Shown in pieces: positions 27,864-38,162 of a DNA stretch of 64,000 nt. The translations under genes and the position numbers were made by a program. The notes under the pieces were generated by a model, which saw nothing but the letters and a program-made list of their open reading frames with translations, was not told the origin of the DNA and ran no database searches. The first letter of the stretch is position 1; each line of letters starts with the position of its first letter. Source of the DNA: Streptomyces sp. FIT100 (GTDB lineage Bacteria > Actinomycetota > Actinomycetes > Streptomycetales > Streptomycetaceae); NCBI RefSeq assembly GCF_024584805.1, contig NZ_CP075715.1:980001-1044000 (forward strand). The letters are read 5' to 3'.

Positions 27864-29141
27864 ATGAGTACGACCCAGACGCAGCCGAAGCAGGGCGAAC
27901 GACCCGAAGACACCGGTGCGTTCGCCTTCCTTCGCGCGCTCGGACCGCGTGGCCGCCGGGCCTTCGGCGGCGCGTTCGGCGGATACGCCCTGGACTCCTA
28001 CGACTTCTTCACGCTGCCGCTGAGCATGGTGGCCATCGCCGCCTACTTCAGCCTCGACAGCGGACAGACCGGGCTGCTGACCACCGTCACGCTGGTCGTG
28101 TCGGCCGTCGGCGGTGCACTGGCCGGGATTCTGGCCGACCGCATCGGCCGGGTCCGGGCGCTGATGATCACCGTGGTCACGTACGCGGTGTTCACCGTCG
28201 CCTGCGGCTTCGCCCCCAACTACGAGACCCTGCTGGTCTTCCGGGCGCTCCAGGGCCTGGGCTTCGGCGGCGAATGGGCGGTCGGCGCGATCCTCGTCGC
28301 CGAGTACGCCACGGCCAGGCACCGGGGCCGCACGCTCGGCGCGATCCAGAGCGCCTGGGCCGCCGGCTGGGCCCTGGCGGTCGTCGTGTACACGCTGGTG
28401 TTCCAGTTCCTCGACGCGGACACGGCGTGGCGGGTCATGTTCTGGACGGGCGCGCTGCCCGCCCTGCTCGTCGTCTACGTCCGGCGGAACGTGACGGATG
28501 CGCCGGAGGCGACCGAGCGCCGGCGCGCAAGCAGCGAACGCGGCTCGTTCACGGCGATATTCCGCAACGACCTGGGGCGCACGACGCTCTTCGCGGTGCT
28601 GCTCTCCACCGGGGTCCAGGGCGGCTACTACACACTCGCGACCTGGGTGCCGACCTATCTCAAGTCCGAGCGGGGACTGACGGTCGTCGGTACGGGCGGC
28701 TATCTGACCTTCCTCATATCCGGCGCCTTCATCGGCTATCTCACCGGCGGCTGGCTCACGGACGTGCTGGGCCGCAAGAAGAACATCGCCCTGTTCGCCG
28801 TGCTCTCCGCCGCCTGCATCCTGGCGTACACGAACATTCCGTCGGGGGCGGACGGACTGCTGCTCGTGCTCGGATTCCCGCTCGGCTTCTGCATGTCGGC
28901 GATATTCAGCGGCTTCGGTTCGTTCCTGGCCGAGCTGTATCCGACGGCCGTGCGCGGGACGGGTCAGGGCTTCACGTACAACACCGGGCGGGCGGTGGGG
29001 GCCTTCTTCCCCACGCTCGTCGGGTTCCTGGCGGGGAGCTGGGGCGTCGGCGGCGCCCTGGTCTTCGGCGCCGTCGGCTACGGCCTCGCGGTGGTGGCGC
29101 TGCTCGGGCTGCCCGAGACCCGCGGGCGAGAGCTCGTGTGA
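27864..29141 (+). CDS. MFS transporter, probable 5-oxoproline/carboxylate importer
   Basis: A 425-residue 12-span major facilitator of the sialate/metabolite-H+ symporter type. The first helix reads GGYALDSYDFFTLPLSM with the family acidic pair. The loop 2-3 motif is LADRIGRVRAL, and the equivalent loop in the second half is TDVLGRKKN. ATG 27864 follows GCGAGGTG. pxpA follows after 32 bases, so the transporter leads the operon and most likely brings in the pxpABC substrate. That link is inference from context. Confidence 0.87.
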   Translation: MSTTQTQPKQGERPEDTGAFAFLRALGPRGRRAFGGAFGGYALDSYDFFTLPLSMVAIAAYFSLDSGQTGLLTTVTLVVSAVGGALAGILADRIGRVRALMITVVTYAVFTVACGFAPNYETLLVFRALQGLGFGGEWAVGAILVAEYATARHRGRTLGAIQSAWAAGWALAVVVYTLVFQFLDADTAWRVMFWTGALPALLVVYVRRNVTDAPEATERRRASSERGSFTAIFRNDLGRTTLFAVLLSTGVQGGYYTLATWVPTYLKSERGLTVVGTGGYLTFLISGAFIGYLTGGWLTDVLGRKKNIALFAVLSAACILAYTNIPSGADGLLLVLGFPLGFCMSAIFSGFGSFLAELYPTAVRGTGQGFTYNTGRAVGAFFPTLVGFLAGSWGVGGALVFGAVGYGLAVVALLGLPETRGRELV

Positions 29142-29173
29142 GGACGGGCACGTATGCGAAAGGACCTTCCGGT

Positions 29174-29938
29174 ATGACCTGGGCTTCGATCGACCTCAAC
29201 GCCGACCTCGGCGAGGGCTTCGGCCGCTGGCGGCTGACCGACGACGAACAGCTGCTCTCCGTCGTCACCAGCGCCAATGTGGCCTGTGGCTTCCACGCCG
29301 GGGACGCCTTCACCATGCGGCAGGTCTGTGCCATGGCGGCGGAGCGCAGAGTGCGCATCGGCGCCCAGGTGTCCTACCGGGACCTGGCCGGTTTCGGCCG
29401 CCGGTCGATGGATGTGCCGGCCTCCGAACTGGCCGCCGAGACCGCCTACCAGATCGGGGCGCTGGAGGTGTTCGCCCGCGCCGCCGGTTCGCGCGTCTCG
29501 TACGTCAAGCCGCACGGGGCGCTCTACAACCGGGTCGTCCACGACGAGGAACAGGCCGAGGCCGTCATCGAGGGGATCCTGCTCACCGGGGAGCGGCTGC
29601 CGGTGCTGGGACTGCCGGGCTCCCAGCTGCACACGATGGCGGAGAAGGCCGGACTCCCCGTCGTCACCGAGGCGTTCGCGGACCGGGCCTACCGGGCGGA
29701 CGGCACCCTCGTGCCACGGGGGCAGGAGGGCGCCGTCGTCACCGACCCCGGGGCGGTGGTCGAACGGTCGGTGTCCGTGGCCCGGTTCGGAGTGGTCACC
29801 TCGTTGTGCGGACGGCCGGTGGGCGTGCGCGCCCGCTCGCTCTGTCTGCACAGCGACACCCCCGGAGCGGTCGGCCTGGCCCGCCGGGTGCGGTCCCGGC
29901 TGGAGACGTCGGGGGTCCGGGTGGAGGCCTTCGTATGA
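29174..29938 (+). CDS. pxpA: 5-oxoprolinase subunit A (LamB/YcsF family)
   Basis: PxpA together with PxpB and PxpC opens 5-oxoproline to glutamate at the cost of ATP, clearing a by-product of glutamine and glutathione chemistry. The 254-residue protein begins SIDLNADLGEGFGRW and has the family motifs NVACGFHAGD and VKPHGALYNR. ATG 29174 follows AAAGGA. Its stop overlaps the pxpB start (ATGA), giving tight coupling. Confidence 0.93.
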   Translation: MTWASIDLNADLGEGFGRWRLTDDEQLLSVVTSANVACGFHAGDAFTMRQVCAMAAERRVRIGAQVSYRDLAGFGRRSMDVPASELAAETAYQIGALEVFARAAGSRVSYVKPHGALYNRVVHDEEQAEAVIEGILLTGERLPVLGLPGSQLHTMAEKAGLPVVTEAFADRAYRADGTLVPRGQEGAVVTDPGAVVERSVSVARFGVVTSLCGRPVGVRARSLCLHSDTPGAVGLARRVRSRLETSGVRVEAFV

Positions 29939-30564
29939 GACTGCTGCGCGTCGGCGACGGGGCGCTGCTCGTGGAGCTGGCCGATGGCACGGAGGCCGAG
30001 GCGCTCCATGCCGAACTGCTGCGCCGCCGCGCCGCCGGCACCCTCCCGGCGATACGGGAGATCGTGCCGGCGGCCCGGACCGTGCTCCTCGACGGCGTCG
30101 CGGAGCCGGCGCGGCTGGCCGCCGAGCTGCCCGGCTGGCAGATACCGCCCCTCGCCCCGGACGCCGGGCAGGCGGTCGAGATACCCGTGCGCTACGACGG
30201 GCCCGATCTGGCGGAGGTCGCGGCGCTCTGGGGGGTCGGCGCGGACGAGGCAGCGCGCCTTCACTCGGCGGCCGAATTCCATGTCGCCTTCTGCGGGTTC
30301 GCTCCCGGATTCGGCTATCTGACCGGACTCGGCGAGCGGTTCGCGGTTCCGCGGCGGACCACGCCCCGCACCTCGGTGCCCGCGGGATCGGTCGCGCTGG
30401 CCGGCCCGTACACCGGTGTGTACCCCCGCTCCTCCCCCGGTGGCTGGCAGCTGATAGGGACCACGGATGCGGTCCTGTGGGACCCCGCGCGGGAGCCTGC
30501 CGCATTGCTGTCCCCGGGGGTCCGCGTGCGGTTCCTGCCCGTCGGCGCGGGGGCCGGCCGGTGA
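29935..30564 (+). CDS. pxpB: 5-oxoprolinase subunit B
   Basis: A 209-residue KipI/allophanate-hydrolase-subunit-1-like protein with the characteristic FHVAFCGFAPGFGYLTGL and PRTSVPAGSVALAG blocks and a GGWQLIG turn. It forms the ATP-dependent pair with PxpC. It overlaps both neighbours by 4 bases (ATGA with pxpA, GTGA with pxpC). KipI-like regulation of a kinase is an older meaning of this family and is unlikely given the complete pxpABC set. Confidence 0.93.
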   Translation: MRLLRVGDGALLVELADGTEAEALHAELLRRRAAGTLPAIREIVPAARTVLLDGVAEPARLAAELPGWQIPPLAPDAGQAVEIPVRYDGPDLAEVAALWGVGADEAARLHSAAEFHVAFCGFAPGFGYLTGLGERFAVPRRTTPRTSVPAGSVALAGPYTGVYPRSSPGGWQLIGTTDAVLWDPAREPAALLSPGVRVRFLPVGAGAGR

Positions 30565-31451
30565 CGGACCGGGCTCTCGCGGTCGTGCGGGCCGGGGCGT
30601 TGACGACCGTGCAGGACCTGGGCAGGCCGGGCTACGCCCACCTCGGAGTGCCGCGCTCCGGAGCTCTCGACCCCGCCGCGCTGCGGCTGGTCAACCGGCT
30701 CGTGGGCAATCCTGAGCGGGCGGCGGTCCTGGAGACCACACTCACCGGGTGCGCGGTACGGCCGCGCCGTGCGGTCACGGTGGCGGTCGGCGGGGCGCCG
30801 TGCGCCGTGCGTGTCGGCGGCCGGCCGGCGGCCTGGGGCGCGCCGGTACGGGTCCCGGCGGGGACGCTCCTGGAGGTCGGCGCGGCGGTGCGCGGCGTGC
30901 GGAGCTATGTGGCGTTCGCCGGGGGCGTCGAGGCCGAACCGGTGCTGGGCAGCCGCTCCACGGATCTGCTCTCCGGGCTGGGGCCGGCGCCGCTCGGGGA
31001 CGGCGCCGTACTGCCGTTGGGCGTGCCTGCCGGGCCGCCTGGCAGGCTGGACGGCACACCCTGGCCGGCGCCCGCGTCGGAGCTGATTCTGCGGGTCGGG
31101 CTCGGGCCGCGCGACGACTGGTTCACGGCGGCCGCGCTGCGGACCCTCGCCACGGGCGCCTACCGGGTGTCCGCGGCGAGCAACCGCATAGGGCTGCGCA
31201 CCGAAGGACCGTCGCTGGAGCGGTCCGTGGGGGCCGAGCTGCCGAGCGAGGGCATGGTCCTGGGCGCGGTCCAGGTCCCGCCGGACGGGCGGCCCGTGGT
31301 GTTTCTCGCCGACCATCCGACGACGGGGGGCTACCCGGTGGTGGCGGTGGTCCGCGAGGCGGACCTCGGGGCGGCCGCGCAGGCGGCGCCGGGCACGCCG
31401 GTGCGCTTCGTCCCGGTCGGTGGGCCGGGTCAGTCCTCGGGGTCGCCGTAG
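30561..31451 (+). CDS. pxpC: 5-oxoprolinase subunit C
   Basis: A 296-residue biotin-dependent-carboxyltransferase-like (KipA/AHS2) protein. Visible motifs are [23 protein letters not shown], given here only to mark the N-terminal block, the core [11 protein letters not shown], and the C-terminal [20 protein letters not shown] 30561 overlaps the pxpB stop. The final 22 bases overlap the 3' end of the convergent ATP-dependent 5-oxoprolinase gene, so the two transcripts must cross. Confidence 0.93.
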   Translation: MTDRALAVVRAGALTTVQDLGRPGYAHLGVPRSGALDPAALRLVNRLVGNPERAAVLETTLTGCAVRPRRAVTVAVGGAPCAVRVGGRPAAWGAPVRVPAGTLLEVGAAVRGVRSYVAFAGGVEAEPVLGSRSTDLLSGLGPAPLGDGAVLPLGVPAGPPGRLDGTPWPAPASELILRVGLGPRDDWFTAAALRTLATGAYRVSAASNRIGLRTEGPSLERSVGAELPSEGMVLGAVQVPPDGRPVVFLADHPTTGGYPVVAVVREADLGAAAQAAPGTPVRFVPVGGPGQSSGSP

Positions 31452-34400
31452 CCGCCACCGCCCGGGGTGCGCACGACGAGGACATCACCGGGAGCGACGT
31501 CCACCGAGTCCACTCCCCGGAGTTCCTCGACCGTGCCGTCCGCGCGCTCCACCGCGTTGGCGCCCAGCGCGCCCGGGCGGCCGCCGGCCATGCCGTACGG
31601 CCGGACCCGCCGGTGGCCGGTGAGCAGGGCCACGGTCATCGGCTCCAGGAAGCGGATCCGGCGCACCACGCCGCTTCCGCCGTGCCAGCGTCCCGCACCG
31701 CCGCTGCCCCCGCGGACCGAGAACGCCTCGACCCGCACCGGGTAGCGCCACTCCAGGATCTCCGGGTCGGTCAGCCGCGAGTTGGTCATATGGGTCTGGA
31801 CGGCGTCGGCGCCGTGGAAGCCGTCACCCGCGCCGGAGCCGCTCGCCACGGTCTCGTAGTACTGCACGCGGTCGTTGCCGAAGGTGACGTTGTTCATCGT
31901 GCCGGAGCCCTCTGCCTGGACGCCGAGTGCCGCGTAGAGCGCTCCGGTGACGGCCTGTGAGGTCTCGACGTTGCCCGCCACCGTCGCGGCCGGGAAGGCC
32001 GGGGCGAGCATCGAGCCGTCCGGGACCCGCACCTCGATCGGCTCCAGGCAGCCGCTGTTCAGCGGGATGTCCTCGGCGACGAGCGTCCGGAAGACATAGA
32101 GGACCGCCGCCGTCACCACCGACTTGGGGGCGTTGGCGTTGCCCTGCTGCTGCGGCGAGGTACCCGTGAAGTCGAGCACCGCGCTGCGGGCCCCCCGGTC
32201 CACGCGCAGGGCGACCTGGATGACCGCGCCCCCGTCGGTCTCGTAGCGGTACGTGCCGTCGTCCAGCTCGGCGACGATGCGGCGCACTGACTCCTCGGCG
32301 TTGCTCCGTACATGGCCCATGTACGCCTGGACGACGTCGAGGCCGAACTCGCCCACCATGCGGTCCAGTTCGGCGATGCCCTTCTCGTTGGCCGCGATCT
32401 GGGCCCGCAGGTCGGCGAGGTTGGTGTCGGGGTCCCGGGACGGGTGCGGTGCGCCGGTCAGCAGCGCCCGTGTCTCGGCCTCCCGGAGCCGGCCGTCCCG
32501 TACGAGAAGCCAGTTGTCGAAGAGGACGCCTTCCTCGTCGATCGTGCGGCTGAAGGCGGGCATGGACCCCGGGGTGATACCGCCGATCTCGGCGTGATGG
32601 CCGCGCGACGCCACCAGGAAGCGCAACCGGCCGCCGTCGTCCCCGAAGACGGGTGTGACGACGGTGACATCGGGCAGATGGGTGCCGCCGTGGTACGGGT
32701 CGTTGATCGCGTACACATCGCCGGGCCGCAGCTCACCGGCGTTGCGCCGCAGCACCTCCTTGATGGACTCCCCCATCGAGCCCAGATGCACGGGGATGTG
32801 GGGGGCGTTGGCGATGAGGTTGCCCTCGGCGTCGAAGAGGGCGCAGGAGAAGTCGAGCCGCTCCTTGATGTTGACGGAGTGTGCCGTGTTCTCCAGGCGG
32901 ACGCCCATCTGCTCGGCGATCGCCATGAAGAGGTTGTTGAAGACCTCCAGCAGCACGGGGTCGACGTCCGTGCCCACGGCCACCCGGGCGGGCCGTGGCG
33001 CCGTACGCGTGAGCAGCAGGTGCCCGCCCTCGCCCACCGCCGCCCGCCAGCCGGGATCGACGACGGTCGTCGCGTCGGCCTCGGCGATGATCGCCGGGCC
33101 CTCGACGGCGTCGCCGGGAGACAGCTCCTCCCGACGGTGCAGCGGGGCGTCCGTCGGAGCGCCGTCGACGAACATCGGTACGGTCGCCCGCGCCTGCGGT
33201 CCGGCGTCGCTCTGCGCGGCCTCCCCGAGGACCACCGATCCGTGCGGCCCCGCCGTCCCCACCGCCTCCACCGACACCGCCTCCACGACCAGCGGCTTGT
33301 CCATCGTGAAGGCGTACCGCGCCCGGTGCACGGACTCGAACTCCTCCCGCATCCCGGCGGCCGTGCCGAGCCGGACCGGAAGCGCCGTGTCCGTGCCCGC
33401 GTAGCGCACGAGCACGCGTGCGTGGGTGGTGATCGCCTCGTCGGGCACGGTGTCCTCGCGGAGTTCCGCGCGGGTGCGGTCGGCGAGTTCGCCGCAGAGC
33501 TCCTCGACCCGGTGCAGGGCGGCGTCGTTCAGCTCGGCCTCGACCGACTGCTCGCGCATGGCGGTCGCGTCGGCGAGGCCGATGCCGTACGCGGAGAGGA
33601 CCCCGGCGAGGGGCGGCACGATTACGGTGTCGATGCCGAGCGCGTCCGCGACGGCGCAGGCGTGCTGGCCGCCCGCGCCGCCGAAGCTGGTCAGGGCGTA
33701 GCGGGTGACGTCGTGGCCGCGCTGGACGGAGATCTTCTTGACGGCGTTCGCCATGTTGAGGACGGCGATCTCCAGGAATCCGGCGGCGACGTCCTCGGGG
33801 GTCGGCTCGGTGCCGGTCTCCCGGCGCACCTCCTCGGCGAGGGCGCGGAAGCGTTCCCGTACGACGTCGGCGTCGAGCGGCTGGTCGCCGTCCGGGCCGA
33901 ACACGGCGGGGAAGTGGGCGGGCTGGACGCGGCCGAGCATCACATTGGCGTCGGTGACGGTGAGCGGGCCGCCGCGCCGGTAGCAGGCGGGGCCGGGTAC
34001 GGCGCCGGCGGAGTCCGGGCCGACACGGTAGCGGCGGCCGTCGAAGTGGAGGACCGAGCCGCCGCCGGCGGCGACCGTGTGGATGTTCATCATCGGGGCG
34101 CGCATCCGCACGCCCGCGACCTGGGTGCCGAGTTCGCGCTCGAACTCGCCCGCGTAGTGCGACACATCGGTGGACGTGCCGCCCATGTCGAAGCCGATGA
34201 CCCGGCCGTGCCCGGCCTGCTCGGAGGTGCGGGCCATCCCGACGACACCGCCGGCCGGCCCCGAAAGGACGGCGTCCTTGCCGCGGAAGTGGGCGGCCTC
34301 GCGCAGCCCGCCGTTGGACTGCATGAACATCAGCCGGACGGAGCGGAGTTCGCCGGCGACCTCGTCGACGTACCGCCGCAGGATCGGCGAGAGGTAGGCG

Positions 34401-35035
34401 TCCACGACGGTGGTGTCCCCGCGCGGCACGAGTTTGATCAGCGGGCTGACCTCGTGCGAGCAGCTGACCTGGGTGAAGCCGAGTTCGCGGGCGGCGTCGG
34501 CGACGGCGGACTCATGGGCGGGGTGGCGGTATCCGTGCATGAGGACGACGGCCGCGCTCGTGAAGCCGTCTCGGCGGGCGGCGGCAAGCTGCTCGGTGAC
34601 CGCGCCCAGGTCGAGGGGCCGGACGGTCCCGCCGTGCGCGTCGATGCGTTCGGGTACGTCGATGACGCGGTCGTACACGGCCTCGGGGAGGACGATGCGG
34701 CGGTCGAAGAGTCGGGGACGGTTCTGGTAGGCGATGCGCAGCGCGTCGCGGAAGCCCTCGGTGATGAGGAGGACGGTCGGCTCGCCGCGCCGCTCCAGCA
34801 GGGCGTTGGTGGCGACGGTGGTGCCCATCTTGACGACGTCGATCCGGTCCGCCGGCACGGTGTCGTCGGGGCCGAGGCCGAGGAGCAGCCGGATACCGGC
34901 GACGGCCGCGTCGCGGTAGTGCTCCGGATTGTGCGAGAGCAGTTTGCGGGTGACGAGATGCCCGTCGGGGCGTCTGCCGACGATGTCGGTGAACGTTCCG
35001 CCACGGTCGATCCAGAATTCCCAGCGCCCGCTCAT
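31430..35035 (-). CDS. Full-length ATP-dependent 5-oxoprolinase (HyuA-HyuB fusion)
   Basis: The 1,201-residue product joins a HyuA-type ASKHA ATPase domain ([12 protein letters not shown] at the start, [10 protein letters not shown] near residue 280) to a HyuB-type domain (about 690 onward, e.g. [19 protein letters not shown] and [10 protein letters not shown]). Single-chain enzymes of this layout are 5-oxoprolinases of the OPLAH type; separate HyuA/HyuB pairs are N-methylhydantoinases. ATG 35035 overlaps the stop of the upstream GDSL gene; the open frame beyond it has no protein-like composition. The 3' end overlaps pxpC. Two unrelated enzymes for one reaction therefore sit tail to tail. Hydantoin-type substrates remain possible. 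Confidence 0.87.
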   Translation of the reverse strand: MSGRWEFWIDRGGTFTDIVGRRPDGHLVTRKLLSHNPEHYRDAAVAGIRLLLGLGPDDTVPADRIDVVKMGTTVATNALLERRGEPTVLLITEGFRDALRIAYQNRPRLFDRRIVLPEAVYDRVIDVPERIDAHGGTVRPLDLGAVTEQLAAARRDGFTSAAVVLMHGYRHPAHESAVADAARELGFTQVSCSHEVSPLIKLVPRGDTTVVDAYLSPILRRYVDEVAGELRSVRLMFMQSNGGLREAAHFRGKDAVLSGPAGGVVGMARTSEQAGHGRVIGFDMGGTSTDVSHYAGEFERELGTQVAGVRMRAPMMNIHTVAAGGGSVLHFDGRRYRVGPDSAGAVPGPACYRRGGPLTVTDANVMLGRVQPAHFPAVFGPDGDQPLDADVVRERFRALAEEVRRETGTEPTPEDVAAGFLEIAVLNMANAVKKISVQRGHDVTRYALTSFGGAGGQHACAVADALGIDTVIVPPLAGVLSAYGIGLADATAMREQSVEAELNDAALHRVEELCGELADRTRAELREDTVPDEAITTHARVLVRYAGTDTALPVRLGTAAGMREEFESVHRARYAFTMDKPLVVEAVSVEAVGTAGPHGSVVLGEAAQSDAGPQARATVPMFVDGAPTDAPLHRREELSPGDAVEGPAIIAEADATTVVDPGWRAAVGEGGHLLLTRTAPRPARVAVGTDVDPVLLEVFNNLFMAIAEQMGVRLENTAHSVNIKERLDFSCALFDAEGNLIANAPHIPVHLGSMGESIKEVLRRNAGELRPGDVYAINDPYHGGTHLPDVTVVTPVFGDDGGRLRFLVASRGHHAEIGGITPGSMPAFSRTIDEEGVLFDNWLLVRDGRLREAETRALLTGAPHPSRDPDTNLADLRAQIAANEKGIAELDRMVGEFGLDVVQAYMGHVRSNAEESVRRIVAELDDGTYRYETDGGAVIQVALRVDRGARSAVLDFTGTSPQQQGNANAPKSVVTAAVLYVFRTLVAEDIPLNSGCLEPIEVRVPDGSMLAPAFPAATVAGNVETSQAVTGALYAALGVQAEGSGTMNNVTFGNDRVQYYETVASGSGAGDGFHGADAVQTHMTNSRLTDPEILEWRYPVRVEAFSVRGGSGGAGRWHGGSGVVRRIRFLEPMTVALLTGHRRVRPYGMAGGRPGALGANAVERADGTVEELRGVDSVDVAPGDVLVVRTPGGGGYGDPED

Positions 35036-36984
35036 TCCCCCATTCTGGCAAGGGGGACGTCGAGGGACAGCGAGGCGAGCGCGGACGAGAGCGCGTTCTC
35101 GGCGACGTGGTCGAGGCGCGCGCTGGTGCCGCGGGCCCAGTGGCGTACCTCGGAGCCGGCGAGCGCGATCAGCTGGGGCAGCAGATCGGTGCAGCGGCGG
35201 GCCACCCAGGCCGTGCCTGCGGTCGCCAGCCAGGCCGCCTTGGCCACCCGGCTCGGCGTGGGCTGCTCGGGTTCGGCGCCGGGCGGGACGCCGAGGGCGA
35301 GGCCCTCCGCGGCGAGCAGCTCGTGGAAGCGGCGGGCGATCATTCGGTGCCCGCGCTCGCCGGGGTGGAGCCGGTCCGCGCTCCACATCGAGCGGTCCTC
35401 GACCCAGGCCGCGTCGGCGATGTGCAGGTGGATGGCGCCGTACCGCTCGGACAGGGCGTGGACGACGGCGTTGACCCCCCGCTGGCGGCGGGCGAGCGGC
35501 CGGGCGAGCGGACCGGGCAGCGCGAGCATCGTGCCGGGGTCGGGCAGGCACGCGGTCAGCAGCCGGGTGCCGCTTTCGCTGAGCGCCGCGCAGACCTTGT
35601 TGAGCCGGACGGCGATGTCATGGATGTCGAACGTGTGCCGGAGCGTGTCGTTGACGCCGACGACGACCGAGGCGATGTCGGGCGCGAAGGCGAGGACCTC
35701 GGGCGTCTGGGCGTCGTGCACATCGCGCGTGAGGGCGCCGCTGACGGCGAAGTTCCGGAACTCCGCCGGTCTGCCGGCCTCCCCGAGGCCCTGCGCGAGC
35801 AGCGCGGCCCAGCCGCGCCAGGCCCCGTCGACCCGGTCGCCGACACCCTCGGTGAGGGAGTCGCCGAGCGCGGCGAAACGCGGGGGGCGGGGACGGGCGG
35901 CGACGGGGGCGGTGCGGGTGCCGCGCTCCAGGGCCGGTGCGCCCGGCGCGGGCACGGGCACGGCCACTGCCGGGGAGGGAGCCGGGGCCGGGGCCTGCGC
36001 GACGGCGAGCGCCGGCACCCGGTCGGACGGGAGCGTGGCAGGGCGGGGCGCTGCGTCGGCCGCGGTTCCGGCGGGTGCCGCCGACGCGACGCCCACGGGG
36101 CGCGGGGACGGGACGGTCGCGACGAGAGGGCACGCACCGCCGGTGGCCCCGGACGCGACGCCCGTACGACCGGACGCGGCCTGCGCCCCGGATGAACCGG
36201 ATGAACCGGATGAACCAGCGAGGCCCGCACCGCCGGCCCGGCCGGGGGCGCTGGAAGGCGTGCCTACCGAGGCCACGGCGCCGAGCTGCACGGACGGGGC
36301 CTCGCCGGATGTCCCAGCACTCCCGGACGCCCCGGTAGTCCCGGCCGTCCCGGGCGAGAGCGTTCCTGCCGTGGCGACAGCGTCGAACAGCGCGCCACGG
36401 ACGGCTCCGACAGCCGGCACAGCGCCGAGCCGCGCGTACGCGGCCTCACCGGACGTCCCAGCACTCCCGGGCGTCCCGGCCGTCCCGGACGTCCCGGGCG
36501 TCCCGGCCGTCCCGGACGTCCCGGACGTCCCGGACGAGAGCGTTCCTGCCGTGCCGGGCAAGGGCGTCCCTGCCGTGCCGACGGCGTCAAACAACGCGCC
36601 ACGGACGGCTCCGACAGCCGGCACAGCGCCGAGCCGCGCGGACGCGACCTCACCGGCCGTCCCAGCTGTCCTGACCGTCCCGGTAGTCCCGGTCGTCCCG
36701 GGCGTCCCGGGCGTCCCGGGCGAGAGCGTTCCTGCCGTGGCGACGGCGTCGAACAGCGCGCCGCGGACGGCTCCGACAGCCGGCACGGCGCCCGTGCGGT
36801 CGCCGCCCGGAGCCATGCCCGCTCGGGCCACCACTGCCGACGGGACGCGGCGCTCGGCCGGCGCGGGCTCGGCGCCGACGCGATCGGTCGGTGCTGCCGG
36901 CGCGGGCACACCGTGCGCTGCCTGGATCGGCTCGCTGCGCGCTCCGGGCGTCAGCTCGGCCGGCGGGCTCAGGTCCGTGCTCAT
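35032..36984 (-). CDS. GDSL/SGNH hydrolase with a long repeat-rich N-terminal extension
   Basis: The C-terminal 280 residues form an SGNH hydrolase: block [12 protein letters not shown] with the nucleophile Ser, a [11 protein letters not shown]sn block, and the catalytic pair in [10 protein letters not shown]. The preceding 360 residues are unusual. They hold three copies of [17 protein letters not shown], each trailed by Gly/Thr/Pro/Ser runs ([11 protein letters not shown]). The total of 650 residues is more than twice the usual size of such esterases. ATG 36984 overlaps the glycosyltransferase stop (ATGA), which supports translation of the extension; a start nearer the GDSL block cannot be excluded. 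No signal peptide is seen. Confidence 0.8.
   Translation of the reverse strand: MSTDLSPPAELTPGARSEPIQAAHGVPAPAAPTDRVGAEPAPAERRVPSAVVARAGMAPGGDRTGAVPAVGAVRGALFDAVATAGTLSPGTPGTPGTTGTTGTVRTAGTAGEVASARLGAVPAVGAVRGALFDAVGTAGTPLPGTAGTLSSGTSGTSGTAGTPGTSGTAGTPGSAGTSGEAAYARLGAVPAVGAVRGALFDAVATAGTLSPGTAGTTGASGSAGTSGEAPSVQLGAVASVGTPSSAPGRAGGAGLAGSSGSSGSSGAQAASGRTGVASGATGGACPLVATVPSPRPVGVASAAPAGTAADAAPRPATLPSDRVPALAVAQAPAPAPSPAVAVPVPAPGAPALERGTRTAPVAARPRPPRFAALGDSLTEGVGDRVDGAWRGWAALLAQGLGEAGRPAEFRNFAVSGALTRDVHDAQTPEVLAFAPDIASVVVGVNDTLRHTFDIHDIAVRLNKVCAALSESGTRLLTACLPDPGTMLALPGPLARPLARRQRGVNAVVHALSERYGAIHLHIADAAWVEDRSMWSADRLHPGERGHRMIARRFHELLAAEGLALGVPPGAEPEQPTPSRVAKAAWLATAGTAWVARRCTDLLPQLIALAGSEVRHWARGTSARLDHVAENALSSALASLSLDVPLARMGE
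36362..36800. repeat. Three coding repeats in the GDSL gene
   Basis: A block containing GACGGCTCCGACAGCCGGC recurs near 36400, 36604 and 36766 (spacings 204 and 162, both multiples of 3). Around each copy about 60 bases are nearly identical. Between them run CGTCCCGG hexamer-like repeats. The copies stay in frame and encode the [11 protein letters not shown] units. Confidence 0.85.
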
Positions 36985-38162
36985 GCCGCGACCTCCGGGT
37001 GACCGGCTATACGGGCGGGGGCGTCGTGGGCGGAGAGGAACGCGGTGACCGCGCTGTCCCAGCTGTAGAGCTCCGCGCGGGCGCGGGCGGCCTTGCGCCG
37101 GGCGGCTTCGGGGCGGGCCAGCAGTTCGCGGATCGCCTCCGCGAACGCCTCCGGCGTGTCGACGGCGGCGGCTCCCGCGTCGCCGATGACCTCGGGAAGG
37201 GCGGAGGAGGCGCTGGAGACCACCGGCGTCCCGCAGGCAAGGGCCTCCAGCGCGGACAGCCCGAAGGTCTCCGCGGGCCCGGGCGCCAGGCAGATGTCGG
37301 CCGATGCCTGGAGGTCCGCGAGGGCCTCGCGGTCGGCGACGTGCCCGAGGAAGTGGACCGGCAGCCGGGCGTCCTGGGCGCGCCGGGCCAGTCCGCTGCG
37401 CAGCGGGCCCTCCCCGGCCACGGCAAGCGCCGCGCGGACACCGCGCCTGCGCAGTGCGGCCAGCGCGTCGAGCGCCATGCCCGGGCGCTTCTCGACGGAC
37501 AGCCGGGAGCACATCACGAGCAGCACCTCGGCACCTTCCGCGTACCGGGCGCGCAGCACCTTGCTGCGCCGGCCGGGACGGCAGCGCTCCAGTTCCACCC
37601 CGAGCGGCGCGCGCACCACGTTCCCGGCGCCGATGCGGACGAACTCCCGCTCCGCGAACTCCGTCGTGCACACGATCCGCGAGTACGACCAGGCGCTGCG
37701 CCGGTTGAGCCGGTCGGCGGCGCGTTCGGCGAACGCCTCGGGCACGCCCCAGGTGCGCAGCACACCGTCGGCCGTCTCGTGGGAGACCATCACCGAGGGG
37801 ATGCGGCGGCGGCGCGCCCATTCGCCCGTCCAGCGCAGCGTGGTGCGGTCGGAGACCTCCAGCCGGTCGGGGGCGAGCTCCTCCAGGATGCCGCGCAGCC
37901 GGGTCCGGTTGGCGAGGACGCGGTACCCGCCGGTGCCGGGCAGGACGGGCCCGGGGAGGGTGATGACCCGTCCCTGGTCGGTCATCATGTCGCTCTCCAC
38001 GTCGCCCGGTACGACGAGCACCGGGTCGTGTCCTGCCGCCAGATAGCCGCGGCCCAGCTCCCTGAGGGCCGTGCGCAGACCGCCGGAGGCGGGCGTGACG
38101 AAGTTCGCGAGGCGTACGATCCGCAGCCCGGCGGTGCCGTGGGCCGCGCCGGTGCCGGTCAT
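36981..38162 (-). CDS. GT4-family glycosyltransferase
   Basis: A 393-residue GT-B enzyme. The N-terminal domain contains the loop FVTPASGGLRTALRELGRGY. The C-terminal nucleotide-sugar domain has SRLSVEKRPGMAL, the LGHVADREALADL block, and the EX7E motif in GPAETFGLSALEALACGTPVV. No membrane segment is visible. It overlaps the upstream glycosyltransferase and the downstream GDSL gene by 4 bases each. Resemblance to actinobacterial mannosyltransferases suggests glycolipid or glycan synthesis; donor and acceptor are not shown by sequence. Confidence 0.88.
   Translation of the reverse strand: MTGTGAAHGTAGLRIVRLANFVTPASGGLRTALRELGRGYLAAGHDPVLVVPGDVESDMMTDQGRVITLPGPVLPGTGGYRVLANRTRLRGILEELAPDRLEVSDRTTLRWTGEWARRRRIPSVMVSHETADGVLRTWGVPEAFAERAADRLNRRSAWSYSRIVCTTEFAEREFVRIGAGNVVRAPLGVELERCRPGRRSKVLRARYAEGAEVLLVMCSRLSVEKRPGMALDALAALRRRGVRAALAVAGEGPLRSGLARRAQDARLPVHFLGHVADREALADLQASADICLAPGPAETFGLSALEALACGTPVVSSASSALPEVIGDAGAAAVDTPEAFAEAIRELLARPEAARRKAARARAELYSWDSAVTAFLSAHDAPARIAGHPEVAA

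Noticed and set aside
32312..37048. A 1,578-residue plus-strand frame opposite the oxoprolinase and GDSL genes
   Set aside because: It spans two unrelated genes on the other strand and contains no recognisable domain; typical antisense frame in very GC-rich DNA.
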